Source: Prunella strophiata
Taxonomy: Eukaryota > Chordata > Aves > Passeriformes > Prunellidae
DNA length: 64,000 nucleotides
Assembly (NCBI GenBank): GCA_036583965.1
Contig: JAZBQD010000015.1
Span: forward strand, 27,440,310-27,504,309
Direction: 5' to 3'
Positions 38,535 to 53,180 of the stretch are shown here, one piece after another; position 1 is the first letter of the stretch, and every line of letters starts with the position of its first letter. The notes beneath the pieces are model-generated. The model saw nothing but the letters and a program-made list of their open reading frames with translations, made no database searches and was not told the origin of the DNA. A program made the translations under genes and the position numbers.

Positions 38535-40358
38535 CAAGTTCTTGGAGTATAGTTTAGAAAAGCCAACAATGATGTTGATTGTTTTCTGGGGGTGGGAGTG
38601 ATGGTGGTATTTCTCTTCAAAAGTACCTGACTTTTTAGATCTAATGTAATTCTGAGCAATATTAATGCTAGAGATTTTTCTTTTGCCCTTGTAATATGCA
38701 AATTATCAAATATTCAATTTAATATAAGCCTTTAACATAAATAAAATCTCCCCAGATATATATTTTTTAAGTTTTTTTTCCTGTTCCGTCACTGTTTTCC
38801 TCTCTGCTGGAATCTAAGACTGCAAAACAGACAAGCAGATGTGAAGGGAACAAGTGGAGGGCAGTCAGCAAACTATCTCTTTATGCATGCTCTAAAGAAT
38901 CCTTTCTTAAGCATTTTTTTAATTTTTTTTTTCTAATAACTCTATGTGGAACAGAAGACTAAAAGAAGGTCATTAGGTCATCCTTCATTTAGGTCTGAAC
39001 ACAGAGACAGAATTGAGAAATAACTAAACCATATACACAGAGGAAAACAGACTTCAAGTGGTCCTTCGCTGAAACAAGAGAAAAGCAGATAAAACCACAA
39101 AAGTTATCTAAAATCCACAAGTTGTTCAAGAGTCCATGAAATTCTGAAGAGCTATAGTCCAAGGCTTGTCTTTTCATGAAGTTTTACAAAATACTTGCTC
39201 ACAGTTTATGGAGATTTTTGTAAGTCAGACAAAAGTAGAGGACAGCAGACTAGTTAAACAGGATTACACATATGTTGTTCTCCTGCTCTTTCATCCTTTT
39301 CCCTCTGTGGAACCAGGATTAAAAAAGAAAGACTTCTTAGAAAAACATGAACCTTATTTTGCTGTAGTGCAAACCAACAATATCCAAGATATATTTATAA
39401 AACTCACATCTTAATGGAGTGAGAGTTAATGAATTCTCAGTGTTTTAGAAGATTTCTGTACAATACCTATTACAAAAAATCTTTGCCAAAAAAAAATATA
39501 AATGAGAATGTATGAAATTTCAATTTAATGTAACAAATAAAACAAAAATAGTTCAAGAACTTACCAAGGTGACAGCATGCCAGAACCTTTTCTCTGCTAA
39601 TAGAGAATCTATTTTCTGTAACTCCATGAAGAATTTGCATGAGCTATTCACTGTTGGGTTTTTTTTTGTAATACATAATGAGTTTTATTTTGCTGACTCT
39701 GTCGACTGTTCCCAAAGCATAAGTTCCCAAAGCATAATTAGAGATTTACTTCTGCTGACTTAGTAGAAGAAAGTAGTATCTGGAATCACCTAGCTGTAAA
39801 GAAAAGGTCTAATCAGTAGTCATGCAGAGACCAGCCACAAAACGGATGAAGTTTAAGGTTAGTGAGTGCTGGAGGTTTACTGGTGTCATCTCTACTAAGG
39901 TATGATGAACTTGCCAAATCAAAGCTGCATCAAAGAGCTACCATGGGAAATCTTAAACCTTTTGCACTCCCCTTCATCCTGGCAAGAAGTCCTTGCTGAA
40001 ATGAGTATGAATGTTCAATAACCATTGACTCATCTGTGTGAATCTGAGGAATTCCAAAGTGAAGGTCTATTAGCAGAAGTAAATTACAGCTATGGGATGT
40101 AATCGCCTTCTGAAACCGTGGTAGTCAGTAAAATCTCAATATACAAAACTTCAAAATGGTAAATGTAGGTGTGAGGTCCCATTGAAATAAAGAAAGAGCT
40201 TGTTCAATTAGTTATGCAAAAGTATTATTGTACAGACTGAGTACATGTAATGCTGTTCTTATGGAATCAATCTTTTAATTTGTAACAAGTTGAGCAGATG
40301 AAGTTCCTCCTTTCCTTAAATGTGGTGAGTATTAAATTCTCCTAAACAAGCAGTCTCC

Positions 40359-40361
<3 letters not shown>
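38535..40361. other. AT-rich non-coding stretch
   Basis: No gene is recognised. A perfect 15-bp tandem duplication, GTTCCCAAAGCATAA twice, lies at 39708-39737. Confidence 0.6.

Positions 40362-40396
<35 letters not shown>
40362..40396. repeat. Uninterrupted 35-A run
   Basis: This is the longest pure adenine run in the window. I looked for a retrocopy or non-LTR element body upstream and saw none, and no target duplication is evident. It is best read as a simple homopolymer, whose length is likely to vary and to be error-prone in assemblies. Confidence 0.9.
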
Positions 40397-40397
<1 letters not shown>

Positions 40398-43300
40398 ATT
40401 TCAGTGGATTTCATGAACTATGAACAACAGAGAGCTGTCATCCAAATTCTCATACTTATATGTCTACATATATTTTTAATTCTAAGTTCATATTTAAAAG
40501 AAAGTAGCTTCTGAACTATCTAGATCTTAGATAAGCTAAGCTTTACTCAAAGGGCATTTTCAAAGGCAGAGTACTGTTGAAGATTGTTTCTTCCCTGAGA
40601 TTATTCATCCAAGTGCACAATGGACAGTGTAAGTCACTGAATTGTACCAGAAACCTGATTCCTGTTCACTGCTGAAAATAGAGTATTGATTTTGCCATTT
40701 CCAGAATGAGGGGGCATTTTTGGAAGGTTTGGGTCGGGAAAAGGGGCAGGCAGAGCAGGCAAAGAGAGACAAACATTCAGACAGTCAGAGAGATGGACTG
40801 AGCAACCTGAGTCTGCCTTCATTCCCAGCCTGGTGGCATCAGCAGCTGCCCATTGCATCCTAACATCCAGTGTAGGTGCCTTCTGACATAATGGCACCAA
40901 GGCTTGAGCATGAGTCCAAGAGCAGCAATCCCAGAGACAGCAACCAGGAGGGGAGAGCTCAGAAATGTGGGACCCCCCAGTGCAGATCTTTCATGCCTTG
41001 TCCAAAAACTCTGGTACCTACCACATGGGATGGATGTAATTCTGTGACTTCCACACAAGAGAATAGGACCCCTGAAATTATTGCAATAAATGAGTCTGTA
41101 ATAATTTAAAAAATGGAGAATAGGGAGAGCATAAAGTTTAAGAGTTATTTCTCATTTGGAGCAAATAGCAATATTAAAATTATTTTATTTCAGTCTAATA
41201 CCTGAATGAGTATTCATTTTGGATTTAGCTAATGACATTTCCTAATTTTTTTCAACCATTTAATCGTCCTTCTTACAGACTGCCTCTCATATTTTATATT
41301 TTCCCTAAAGACTTGAGTTGTTACACTTCTAAAGAAGACAAATTGAATAAATAATCTGCGACTATATACTTTTTTTCATTTAAATGATATTTTAGGACTT
41401 CTAAAATGCCGAAATCCTGTAATTAAATTTAATCAAAGTGTTGTTTAAAGTACTGTAAAGCTCTACTTTCTGTTAAATTTCTGTTTATGGGGAAACATAT
41501 GTATGGTTAAGGGAAAGTGCTCACATTCATTTTGTATAACCAAGAGGCCTAGGGCTAAGGAACTATCAAGGTTTTTTTGGTCCTAAAATATAGATTTTTT
41601 CAAAGCTTCACTCAGTAGGCTGTAGGGAGTAAATCCTAATAGTACATACATACTTAAATTAGACAATATAGAGTATTTAATTACCACAATATACTTAGAA
41701 ATTTTTTCTTGATGAACTCTAACTGTCTGAAGGAAAGTTGACTAGGTTCTTTACACATCTCCGTGGATGTACTTAGGACTAGTGGTTTGGCATGATGGCA
41801 GAGCTGAGGATTTTCTCAACTTTATTTCAACTTTTTAGCTGATGTTAAACAAATAGACTTGAAGTAGGTGTAAGAACCTGTTTGTTAAAAAGTTCCTTTC
41901 TCTCTTGCCTCTCTGCCTGCTCACTGAGGAGAACAGCCAAGGTCTCAGCTGTGCTGCTGCCACCTCTGCTGTGGAGAGAAACAGCACCATGTCAGATGGG
42001 GGTACAGGTGGTGGGTAAAGGAGAGGAATGAGAATACTTTGGAAATGAGAAAGACTGATTTTGTTATGGGAAATTCTTTACTATAATTCTGTCTTCTTCT
42101 GTGACATGAAGAATTAAGGTCCATCTCTGTTCTCACTTGTCCTGCAGGCCTACAACAGCCATGTTACACAAAGCAAGGAATTATTAGTGTGATTTGAGGG
42201 AAAGCACTGCTCCTATTAAAAAACCCAAACAACCCAGACCATGCTGGCCTGTAGAAATGTGTACAGTTACTACAGACCAGGGAATTCTTTCCATACAGGA
42301 GTCAGAGGAGTCACTTTTCCAAGGGCCTCTCTCCACACAACCTGGACATGCTGAAAGTGGAAGCCTCTTCCTGACCACACTACAGTCCTCTCATGGTTAG
42401 GTTTAAAGCAGAAGGCTGAAGTGTGAGGGGTTGCATTTCTGGATTCAGTTGCCAGACATTGCCAGCTTTCTTTCTAACATTTTAGGATGATTCTCTGAGC
42501 TCTTCTCAGGATGTGAATTACTGAGATTAGACTGGCAATACTGACCAAATTGTTACATCTTCACTTGTTTTGTCAGTTGTATTATCACTGGTACACATAA
42601 TGAGTGAATCTGCTTGTGTGCAAAAGGCAGGACAAGACATAACACTGTCAATGTAAAACTTTTTTTCAATTTTTATTTTCCTAAAAAGATGGATTTTTAT
42701 AAATAAATGACTGTGATGACTCAGTGAACTTCAAATTTTACACAGAAGTCTTCAGTAAGTACAATACAAGAATTTGTTCACAGACAAAGCTTTCAAGAAC
42801 CTGAATTCTAGTTACTTAAGAGCTACCAATATTCTCAATTCAAATGGTAAAACAGAATAATGAAGGTGAAGTCTTAGACTGGAGTGCAAGAGACTGACAT
42901 TCTCTGAACCAAATTAGTGCAATTCATTTATGCCACAAGAAAGGCCAGATACAGATCATTCTTCATTTCATTTCTAGACCCTATTACTTTGAAAGCATGG
43001 GTTAAAAAAAAAAAAAAAGGACAGAAAGTAGTCCTCTAACTTGCAAAAAACTTAGCCTTAGCAAAGTGTCAAACATTGTATTCATGTAGATGTGTAGGAA
43101 AATATGCCTGCTCAGTTCTCAGAATTTAAAATGCCATAAAAATAAAGAAACTTGGAATGAATTTCATGGACTGTTTCAATGTCCAAACACTTCTTATTCT
43201 TTCCTTACAATGATATTCTATTTTTAACAAAAACAACATATTCAATGCTACCCAATTATTGCAGCAGTTTCAAGATGACAAAATTTAGGTATTCAAAAAA

Positions 43301-45428
43301 TTTAGAGTATTGAGATAAGAGAATTTATATTCTTCCTAGCTGTCATTTAAGAAACCTCATGTCATTATTGAGTAAATCTAAAGTGTTTTTCTAATACTGT
43401 TTAATCTAACAGCCTTTTCTGACATTTACTGCAATTTGGAAGAGTTGTCTGTTTTCTTAATATGCAAAGTGTAAATTATTGTTTATTGTTCCTTGTGACC
43501 ATTCTGGTTTGATCCCATTCATATAATACTATGACATTTTTTGATTTTCTTTTTCATTTTCATCTTTCCATTTTATTTTAAAAGTCTCATAGGAGGAAGA
43601 AGCTGAGGAAAATGCTAAGAGAGGGTGAAAACCTGCACACAGGAGCAGTAGCATACTACTTTCCCTTTTTGAGCCTTCAGATATGTATGAAGAGGAGCTT
43701 TTGGGTACTTAGATATGTTATGATCCACCTGCCTTCGGAGTCAAGGAGTATATCTAATAAAAATCTGTCAGAGATGGTATAGTTGAACTAGATCTTTCTC
43801 AAAGTAGATGTGCAGATCTCTGGAAACCCCTGCTTTTCAGTGAAATCTATCTCTTGAATGAGTTAGTCAAAACTGTAATGCAGTATTGATTGGACTAAAC
43901 TGACTGAATGTCATCTTGTACACACAAGCTTCATTTTTTTAGCTATTTCATTTCCTATTTCATTCATGCAACACGAGCCTGAAGACATGAATGATAAAGA
44001 AGCATCCATAAGAATCAACAACACAGGTCCTTCACAAGAAATAATTAATGAGGACAACTGAGGATAGACTTCTTTAACTTCCCATCATTAGCCAGATGAT
44101 TTCACTCTGGAAAAATCTTCTGCTTCAGGCCATGGTTCTGTGCAGAAGTGTAGGACCAAGTCAGCATTTGGCCATGGTGGAACAGGAAGGAGAAAACAGA
44201 GAAGCAGGTTTTTACCTCCAAGTTACAGATCTTGAATGTTTGCTATAGCTTCTGACTGAGATCTCAACTTTACTTTTGGTTTGAGCAAGGTAAGGTCCTT
44301 CAGGTTGGTAATAAATTTACAGAAACATTTTTCTAGACTACCATAATGGAGACCACACCTCATCATATTTATCAGTGCAGTGACATGAATGGAAAAGTGT
44401 GCAATGCAGGGAAGTATTAGTGACCTGAGCAATAATGCATAACATGCTAAACTAGCAATTTACATGGTCTAAGTGTGAGCAAGACCTCACCTGTCCCTCT
44501 GATGGTAAAAAAATAAGCTGACCCTGGAAGAAACAGGAGGTCTCTACTGTGCCCTGGAAGTCAGTACTGCTAGACCTAAGAGAGTTTCTCTTGTTTTAGT
44601 CTTGACTGGTGTTCTCATGAGCACCTCCAAAAAAACATACCTTCCACAATACTTGTACCTTTGACTGAGATCTGGAAAAGTAGGAAGGTCCCTCAAGTAT
44701 TTATGGCACTCAACTAGATATTTATGTCATTAGTATCCTCTTATTACGTGTGCTGAATCATTCATCTTGATATTTGTTGATGGTTAACTTTGAATTTTAC
44801 ATTTGTGAAAAATTGCGTAATCACTTGTTTGTATAGTTTCTTTAGAGTAATCCCATCAGGTGTTGGAAAATGCATGTGTCTCTTTTTTCTCAATGGGTGG
44901 GAGCAGAACACAATAAAAAACTCAATTACTAAGGATAGCTCTGTAATTTTGAGAAAGTTAGAAGTAAATATTTGTTTATAAAAAAAAATCAACTAAAAAG
45001 ATTGATTGACTGAAAAATAATTCTGTAATAAACTTCCATGAAAATAGGATAGGCCAAAATAGGGGCTAATTTTCAAAACCCCATTTATTAACAAAAGAAT
45101 CTAATTAAGGTCTTCTAATCTCCTAAACACTAAACACTAAAAAAAATCCATTTAATTTGGTGTTAAGGAAAACCTAATTTAGTACACTAGTTATTGTTAA
45201 CATGCAATAAATTGTCTTCTGAGACAATCTCAGCATGTGAACATCAGACAGTACTACATATCAGTTTTCAATGTAGGTTGCTGTGTCTTATTTGTGCAAA
45301 ACCATTTGTTTGCTGTATGCAGCAACAATAAAATACAAAACTTCAGTTTTCTCCCTGTATTTGTAATTAGCTTTTTCCAACTGCTAATTATTTTTTTCTA
45401 ACTCTCTCTTTAAATTTTTCTATCACTG
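40397..45428. other. Non-coding stretch with a less AT-rich unclassified island
   Basis: No gene is established. Between about 40690 and 41095 the composition is richer in G and C and the text is not repetitive. It holds overlapping open frames of 77-88 codons on both strands and ends with AATTATTGCAATAAATGAG, an AATAAA-containing end like an LTR or 3' UTR. I could not assign it to a family. Confidence 0.5.

Positions 45429-45456
<28 letters not shown>
45429..45456. repeat. 28-T homopolymer run
   Basis: This is a pure thymine run in a locally T-rich neighbourhood (45360-45660) that also has a short TATATATATATA tract near 45633. No mobile element is recognised. Confidence 0.9.
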
Positions 45457-45459
<3 letters not shown>

Positions 45460-46438
45460 TTGTTATATACTTATGGTCTTTATTTCCTTATTCCATTCTG
45501 CCATATTTTAACTCTGATAATTTGAAATCCTTTTATGCATGGTTTCATTTTCTTCTATTTTTTCTTTTTGTTACTTTTTCCCTCATTTTATAGATTATAG
45601 AAACATTTCTCCTTCCTAGTTACCTACATTTTTTATATATATATATGGATTTAAATTGCTTTAACTCAAACTTTCCTCTTCTGTCATCGTTTCCTCCTAC
45701 TTCACCATCCCAGCACATCTTTCTTCTGCTTTCTCTAGCAAAATTATTTGAAGTAAATGAGTTAAAGGACTCATTATTGTAGAGTCTTTCAATACATTCA
45801 TCTGAAAGTTGCCTCAACTAAGCTTCAACTAATAGATTTTCAAGTGTTTTGTTCAGCCTGACATAGAATTTCCCAAGAGGCTGAATCTCTTTCATTTCCT
45901 TTGGGACAATGATCCACGGCATGATAAATGTTCATTATTTTCATGGTCGTCATTAATTTCCTTCAATCTTTTGATGATGCCTCACTGCAATAAAGAAAAA
46001 GCTTTACAGAATTTTTTGGAGACTTTTCTCTTGATAGGCTGACTGCTCATACTTTCTCTTTCATTTAGTGTGCCTTGTAGGAAAAATTTGATGTCCAAGC
46101 TCTTAGGAAGTTCAAACAAAGATAGATTTGACCATGCATAATAAATGTCTTTGAACTCAACAATCTCTTCAGAGGGTAAAGCAGTGCAGAGTTATACTTT
46201 TCACTGTGTCTTCCTTTCATTCCAGTGTCCCAGCCTCACAAGACCTATACACAGGTCTTGTAATTCTTGCCTTGTAATTCTTCTACTTTGGCACTTCTTC
46301 ATCACAATATCTAAAATCTTGGCACTCTCAGTTCCTGCACCATTCAAAAACTTTCAGGGTATTTAGTAAGTAAGATTCTAGGCGCCAGGAGAGAATGTTG
46401 TTTCTTAATAGGCTTAAAATAGATGTGATGGAGACAAC
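45457..46438. other. AT-rich non-coding stretch left of the solo LTR
   Basis: I see no recognisable gene or element up to the left target-site duplication of the LTR. Confidence 0.6.
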
Positions 46439-46444
46439 AGAGAT
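46439..46444. repeat. Left target-site duplication AGAGAT
   Basis: AGAGAT abuts the TGTTGC end of the LTR and is repeated exactly at 47043-47048 after the other end. Such a duplication is the footprint of retroviral integrase. Confidence 0.85.
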
Positions 46445-46636
46445 TGTTGCGAGTCCTCTGTCCCTCTGAGTGCCACTCAGGACCCCGGCCAGCCCTGGCA
46501 CAGCAGACAGCAGTGGGGCACTCAGCAGTGCCCCAGGGTGCAGATGGCAGCCAGGCTGTTTGCCCAGCAGCAGGAGAGACTCAAGTGACAATGGTGAAGG
46601 AAAGGGGCCGACTCTCAAGAAGGGTTAATCCAAAGT

Positions 46637-46642
46637 TTTATT
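46637..46642 (-). promoter_or_regulatory. Polyadenylation signal AATAAA in the LTR
   Basis: Minus-strand AATAAA followed by ACTTTGGATTAACCC sits where the R region of the LTR would be, about 75 bp downstream of a TATA-like box. It fixes the likely orientation of the element. Confidence 0.6.
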
Positions 46643-46713
46643 CAGGAACTCACGAGAGCTCCTGCACCTCAGGGGGCCTCATGCCCAGAGCCCCGGGAGA
46701 GGTGCCAAGGTTA

Positions 46714-46721
46714 CATTTAAA
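46714..46721 (-). promoter_or_regulatory. TATA-like box of the LTR
   Basis: Minus-strand TTTAAATG is preceded by CCTCCC. Its distance to the downstream AATAAA suits a U3 promoter driving an R start near 46690. It is a weak match to TATAAA, so promoter activity is uncertain. Confidence 0.4.
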
Positions 46722-47042
46722 GGGAGGTGGACACCAAAAGTAGATAACATTCACTGAGCAATAAAGAATCCCAAGGGATGTACACTAAAATATGGACATT
46801 TGGGATATTTAGATAGACATTTCAACCTGAGGGGTTGAACCTTGGCCTCTGACTAAACACACGACGACTTGGACCAAACTTTTCCAGAACTTGGGATGGG
46901 ATGCTGAGTGATTGACAGAGAACCAGGGCAGGGAGCTGGGAATGGTTTAGAGGAGGGGGATACAATCTGGGATAAACCATTTGGGGAAAATAAGGGGATA
47001 CAAAACCAAAACTATTACAAAATCTAGAAACACATTATAACA

Positions 47043-47048
47043 AGAGAT
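47043..47048. repeat. Right target-site duplication AGAGAT
   Basis: This is an exact copy of 46439-46444, directly after the CA end of the LTR. Perfect identity suggests the insertion is not very ancient, although six bases carry little age information. Confidence 0.85.
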
Positions 47049-50335
<3,287 letters not shown>

Positions 50336-52813
50336 AATGAGGCAACTTTCACAACTTGCATGAAATCACCATGCAGTGAAACCACCACCACGTATGCTTC
50401 TCAGGTTTATTTGAAATTTCTACGAACTGATGTTCTATGGGCAAATGGCTTTAACTATTTTATGAACCAACAACTACTATAATTTCTAACAATAAGCATA
50501 AGTTCACAGTTCACACCCAGAGTGTTTTTTCTGAATCTGTTATGGTCCATTTCTTATCTTTGGGTATTGATTATTGGTATAATTATGAAACTTTGAAGTA
50601 ACAGAAAAAAGATTCGGTGTTGAGAAAAAATAATTTTAAGTTTTCAATTTTAAGATTTTGTATTAATTTTATCACTGTAGAAAAATACAGAGATGATACA
50701 TCACCTTGATAGATATTTTGCAGGGACAGTTATGAACCAAATCTTCCTCAGTCTGTAAAGCATTTAGATCTGTAGGAGGTTTCTATCTGCACTATGCAGT
50801 CTGCCACATGCCACGCAGCTCACAAAATGTGTCAGAGTGTAGGATAGCTGTGGGAAAGATGTGTTACAATACCTTCTATGCTCTAGTTTCAAGTAGCATT
50901 ATCCTGGACTCATTAGTGCTGTGAAACACTGTTGTGTCTTTACTGTGTAATTTAAAATCAACACTTTTAACATTTCTTTAGGTACATTAGCATCACAAGG
51001 ACACAAATATGCAAACAAACTGTGAGTCAAAGAACACCACCTACATAGTGCTAGCATATTTTCCTAAACAATAAATCTTTGTTGTTTTTTTTCCAAAAGT
51101 AATTTTAATAGTAAGACATGAAAAAGAGACATTTTCTATAATAATTTCAATATTTCAAACCCAATATTTTCACCAACATACAGGATAACCAGACTTCAGT
51201 TTTTTCTGTGTCTCTGTAGTAACAGCTTTAACTTTATGGCCAAAAATCTGAAATAACTGCCTCATGCCAACCAAAATGCATAGGTTCAAAGAAACTTTCC
51301 CATATCCTAAATTTCACTGGTTTTCTGAAAGCTCCTAAAGTTGATGTATTTGGATGCTGGTTGAAGAGTTTGCTGTGAGACATAAGTGCATGCAACACTC
51401 CTACCCTACAACCCTTCAAAATTCTCTGCAGCTCTCGTGGGTTTCCAGATTGATTCTTCGGCCCCAGTGTATCGTGAATGACAGCACTCTTCTCTGTTGC
51501 CTGAGTACACACAGGAAAAAAACTCAGCACAGTAGTCTTTCCTTTAAAGCACACTGTTCCCGTGCTTCCACTGGCCATAGGTGAGAGGTCACACACCAGG
51601 CACAGGGTTATATTTCTCTCTTCAGGTAAATATTTTTCAAACACTCAAGGCAAGCTCACAGGTCACATCTCCTGCATGACACAGGAGATCTGAGTCACTT
51701 TACTGTCTGCAGAATGCACCTATGACAGATAAAGATTGAGACAAGCTAAAGAACTACTTTTTAACTTACTTAAATAGTACTGAAAGATTGTTTTAAAAAT
51801 AATCCATCTGGACAAGTATATGAACACTTCAAGCAGCGAAAAAAAATGGCATGTTTGGGAAAAACAGACTGGTCATTTAGCACATGCCAAAGCAAAGCAG
51901 AATAAGAACTAAAATAAATAAAGTCTAAAAGACAGAAAACTAAACCAACCAACTGAAGAAACCCTTAAACAATATTTGGCCTTGGTCACTGTTGGAAAAA
52001 CAACACAACAAATATTGAAAAACACTTAACCATGTCCTTCATGCCTGAGGCATGTTATTCACTCACAGGAATCTAAGGAAGACAATACTGTTGCACAAAT
52101 CAGATAGAATAGGAATATAATAAAACAATAGAAAACAAAGGTTATCCAAGAAAACAACAAAATTTTACAGGCAATAGAGGATTTGTACTGGTGACAGTAC
52201 CATCAGCTACCATGGAAGAAGCATTGTGCTTCTCCAGGTAAAATTACACAATTTCTTATTAGTTATTTTACACCAATGCCTGAAAAAACATAAAAGAGAA
52301 TTATGAAAATCTGTTCTACAATATTGACTTTTGATCCTGAGAACTGCATCTAGTCAACTTAATCAGGTAAAAAATTAACAAGGGAAATGTTAAACAGTGA
52401 AAAATATAGAAATTATTAAACCAGATATTCTGTAGGGTGTTGGTCTCTGTACCAGCAGAAGATGAACCTAGATGTGAAATCTCCACATATCAGCAGAGAG
52501 GGGCTATTTTAATGGAAACAATGACTAGGCCATTGGTTTAATTTCATGGAAGTTGCTAATTTCTAAAAAGTAAAATAGTTTCTTGTCAACATCTGCATTT
52601 TCTTGAAGCTTCCTAGAGAGGTGAAGAGCAGACAATTCATTTTAATGTGGACACCAAGCTGACAACCGAGCCTTGTATATCTGAACAAAAGTAGAGAGGG
52701 GAAAGGTCATATGTTAATAACAAATTAAATCTCACTTAAAAAGCAATAAACTGGTAACCCATTAGATAATAAGGATAAATATATGAGGTCAAATATAAGG
52801 ACCATTTATTAAA
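50336..52813. other. Non-coding stretch with one longer, unassigned open frame
   Basis: No gene is established. The minus-strand frame at 51234-51644 (136 codons) is the longest outside the arrays. It has no recognisable domain, signal peptide or family resemblance, and its length is about what chance allows in a window this size. The interval 51400-51600 has a few CpG and is less AT-rich, so an unrecognised old repeat is possible. Confidence 0.5.
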
Positions 52814-52825
52814 CCCCCCCCCCCC
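52814..52825. repeat. 12-C homopolymer run
   Basis: An uninterrupted cytosine run lies between AT-rich flanks. It is unusual in this composition but short. Confidence 0.85.
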
Positions 52826-52979
52826 AATTATATAACCTTGCCAGAGTCCACTTTAATACCAGAAGATATTAAATCAACTATAGATGAAATGTTGGTAATT
52901 CAGGCTTTCTTTCTCTAATATGTTAGCATAAAAACAATTTTACCTACAGCACAGGTACGTAGAAAACTTAAAAGAAAGA

Positions 52980-53180
52980 GAGCTGCCAATTCTCATTTTA
53001 AAAGTCTGTGCAAATTCTGTTCATTTTAATTGTTAGAGTTTCATGATTGATTTGAACCTCAAAAGATGATGCCCTGTGAACATGGTTAATTAAGTCAGAT
53101 CAGCAGCCATTTGAAGACTGTAGAGATAATGAAGGAAATGTGAAAATGGGAGGGGGGTGTGATTAAATACAGTAGGTAAT
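52980..53180. promoter_or_regulatory. Candidate conserved non-coding element
   Basis: The stretch is free of simple repeats, with ATGATTGATTTGAACC, GGTTAATTAAGTCAG and GGTAATTGCC, a cluster of homeodomain-type cores, and a GGGAGGGGGGTG block at its end. It lacks any coding signature. The call is made from motif density alone. Confidence 0.22.

Larger units (their letters stand above)
46445..47042 (-). mobile_element. Solo LTR of an endogenous retrovirus, probably class II (ERVK-like)
   Basis: The element is 598 bp, begins TGTTGCGAG and ends ATTATAACA on the plus strand, so it has TG...CA ends with a TGTT/AACA inverted repeat. It is flanked by a perfect 6-bp duplication (AGAGAT), which is typical of class II avian elements. 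No viral coding sequence, primer-binding site or second LTR adjoins it, so it is a solo LTR left by recombination between the two LTRs of a provirus. Orientation is minus: the minus strand carries a TATA-like TTTAAATG (46714-46721) and an AATAAA (46637-46642) about 75 bp downstream, in the right order for U3, R and U5. Its G+C and CpG content are higher than the flanks. The class call rests on the duplication length and is inference; the precise family is not determined. Confidence 0.85.

Noticed and set aside
40300..40396. 35-A run considered as the tail of a processed retrocopy
   Set aside because: No coding or element-like body upstream and no target duplication could be seen.
43765..43800. 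GGTATAGTTGAACTAGATC resembling a CR1 tail
   Set aside because: The partial similarity is followed by no terminal ATTCTATGAT repeats; too weak to annotate.
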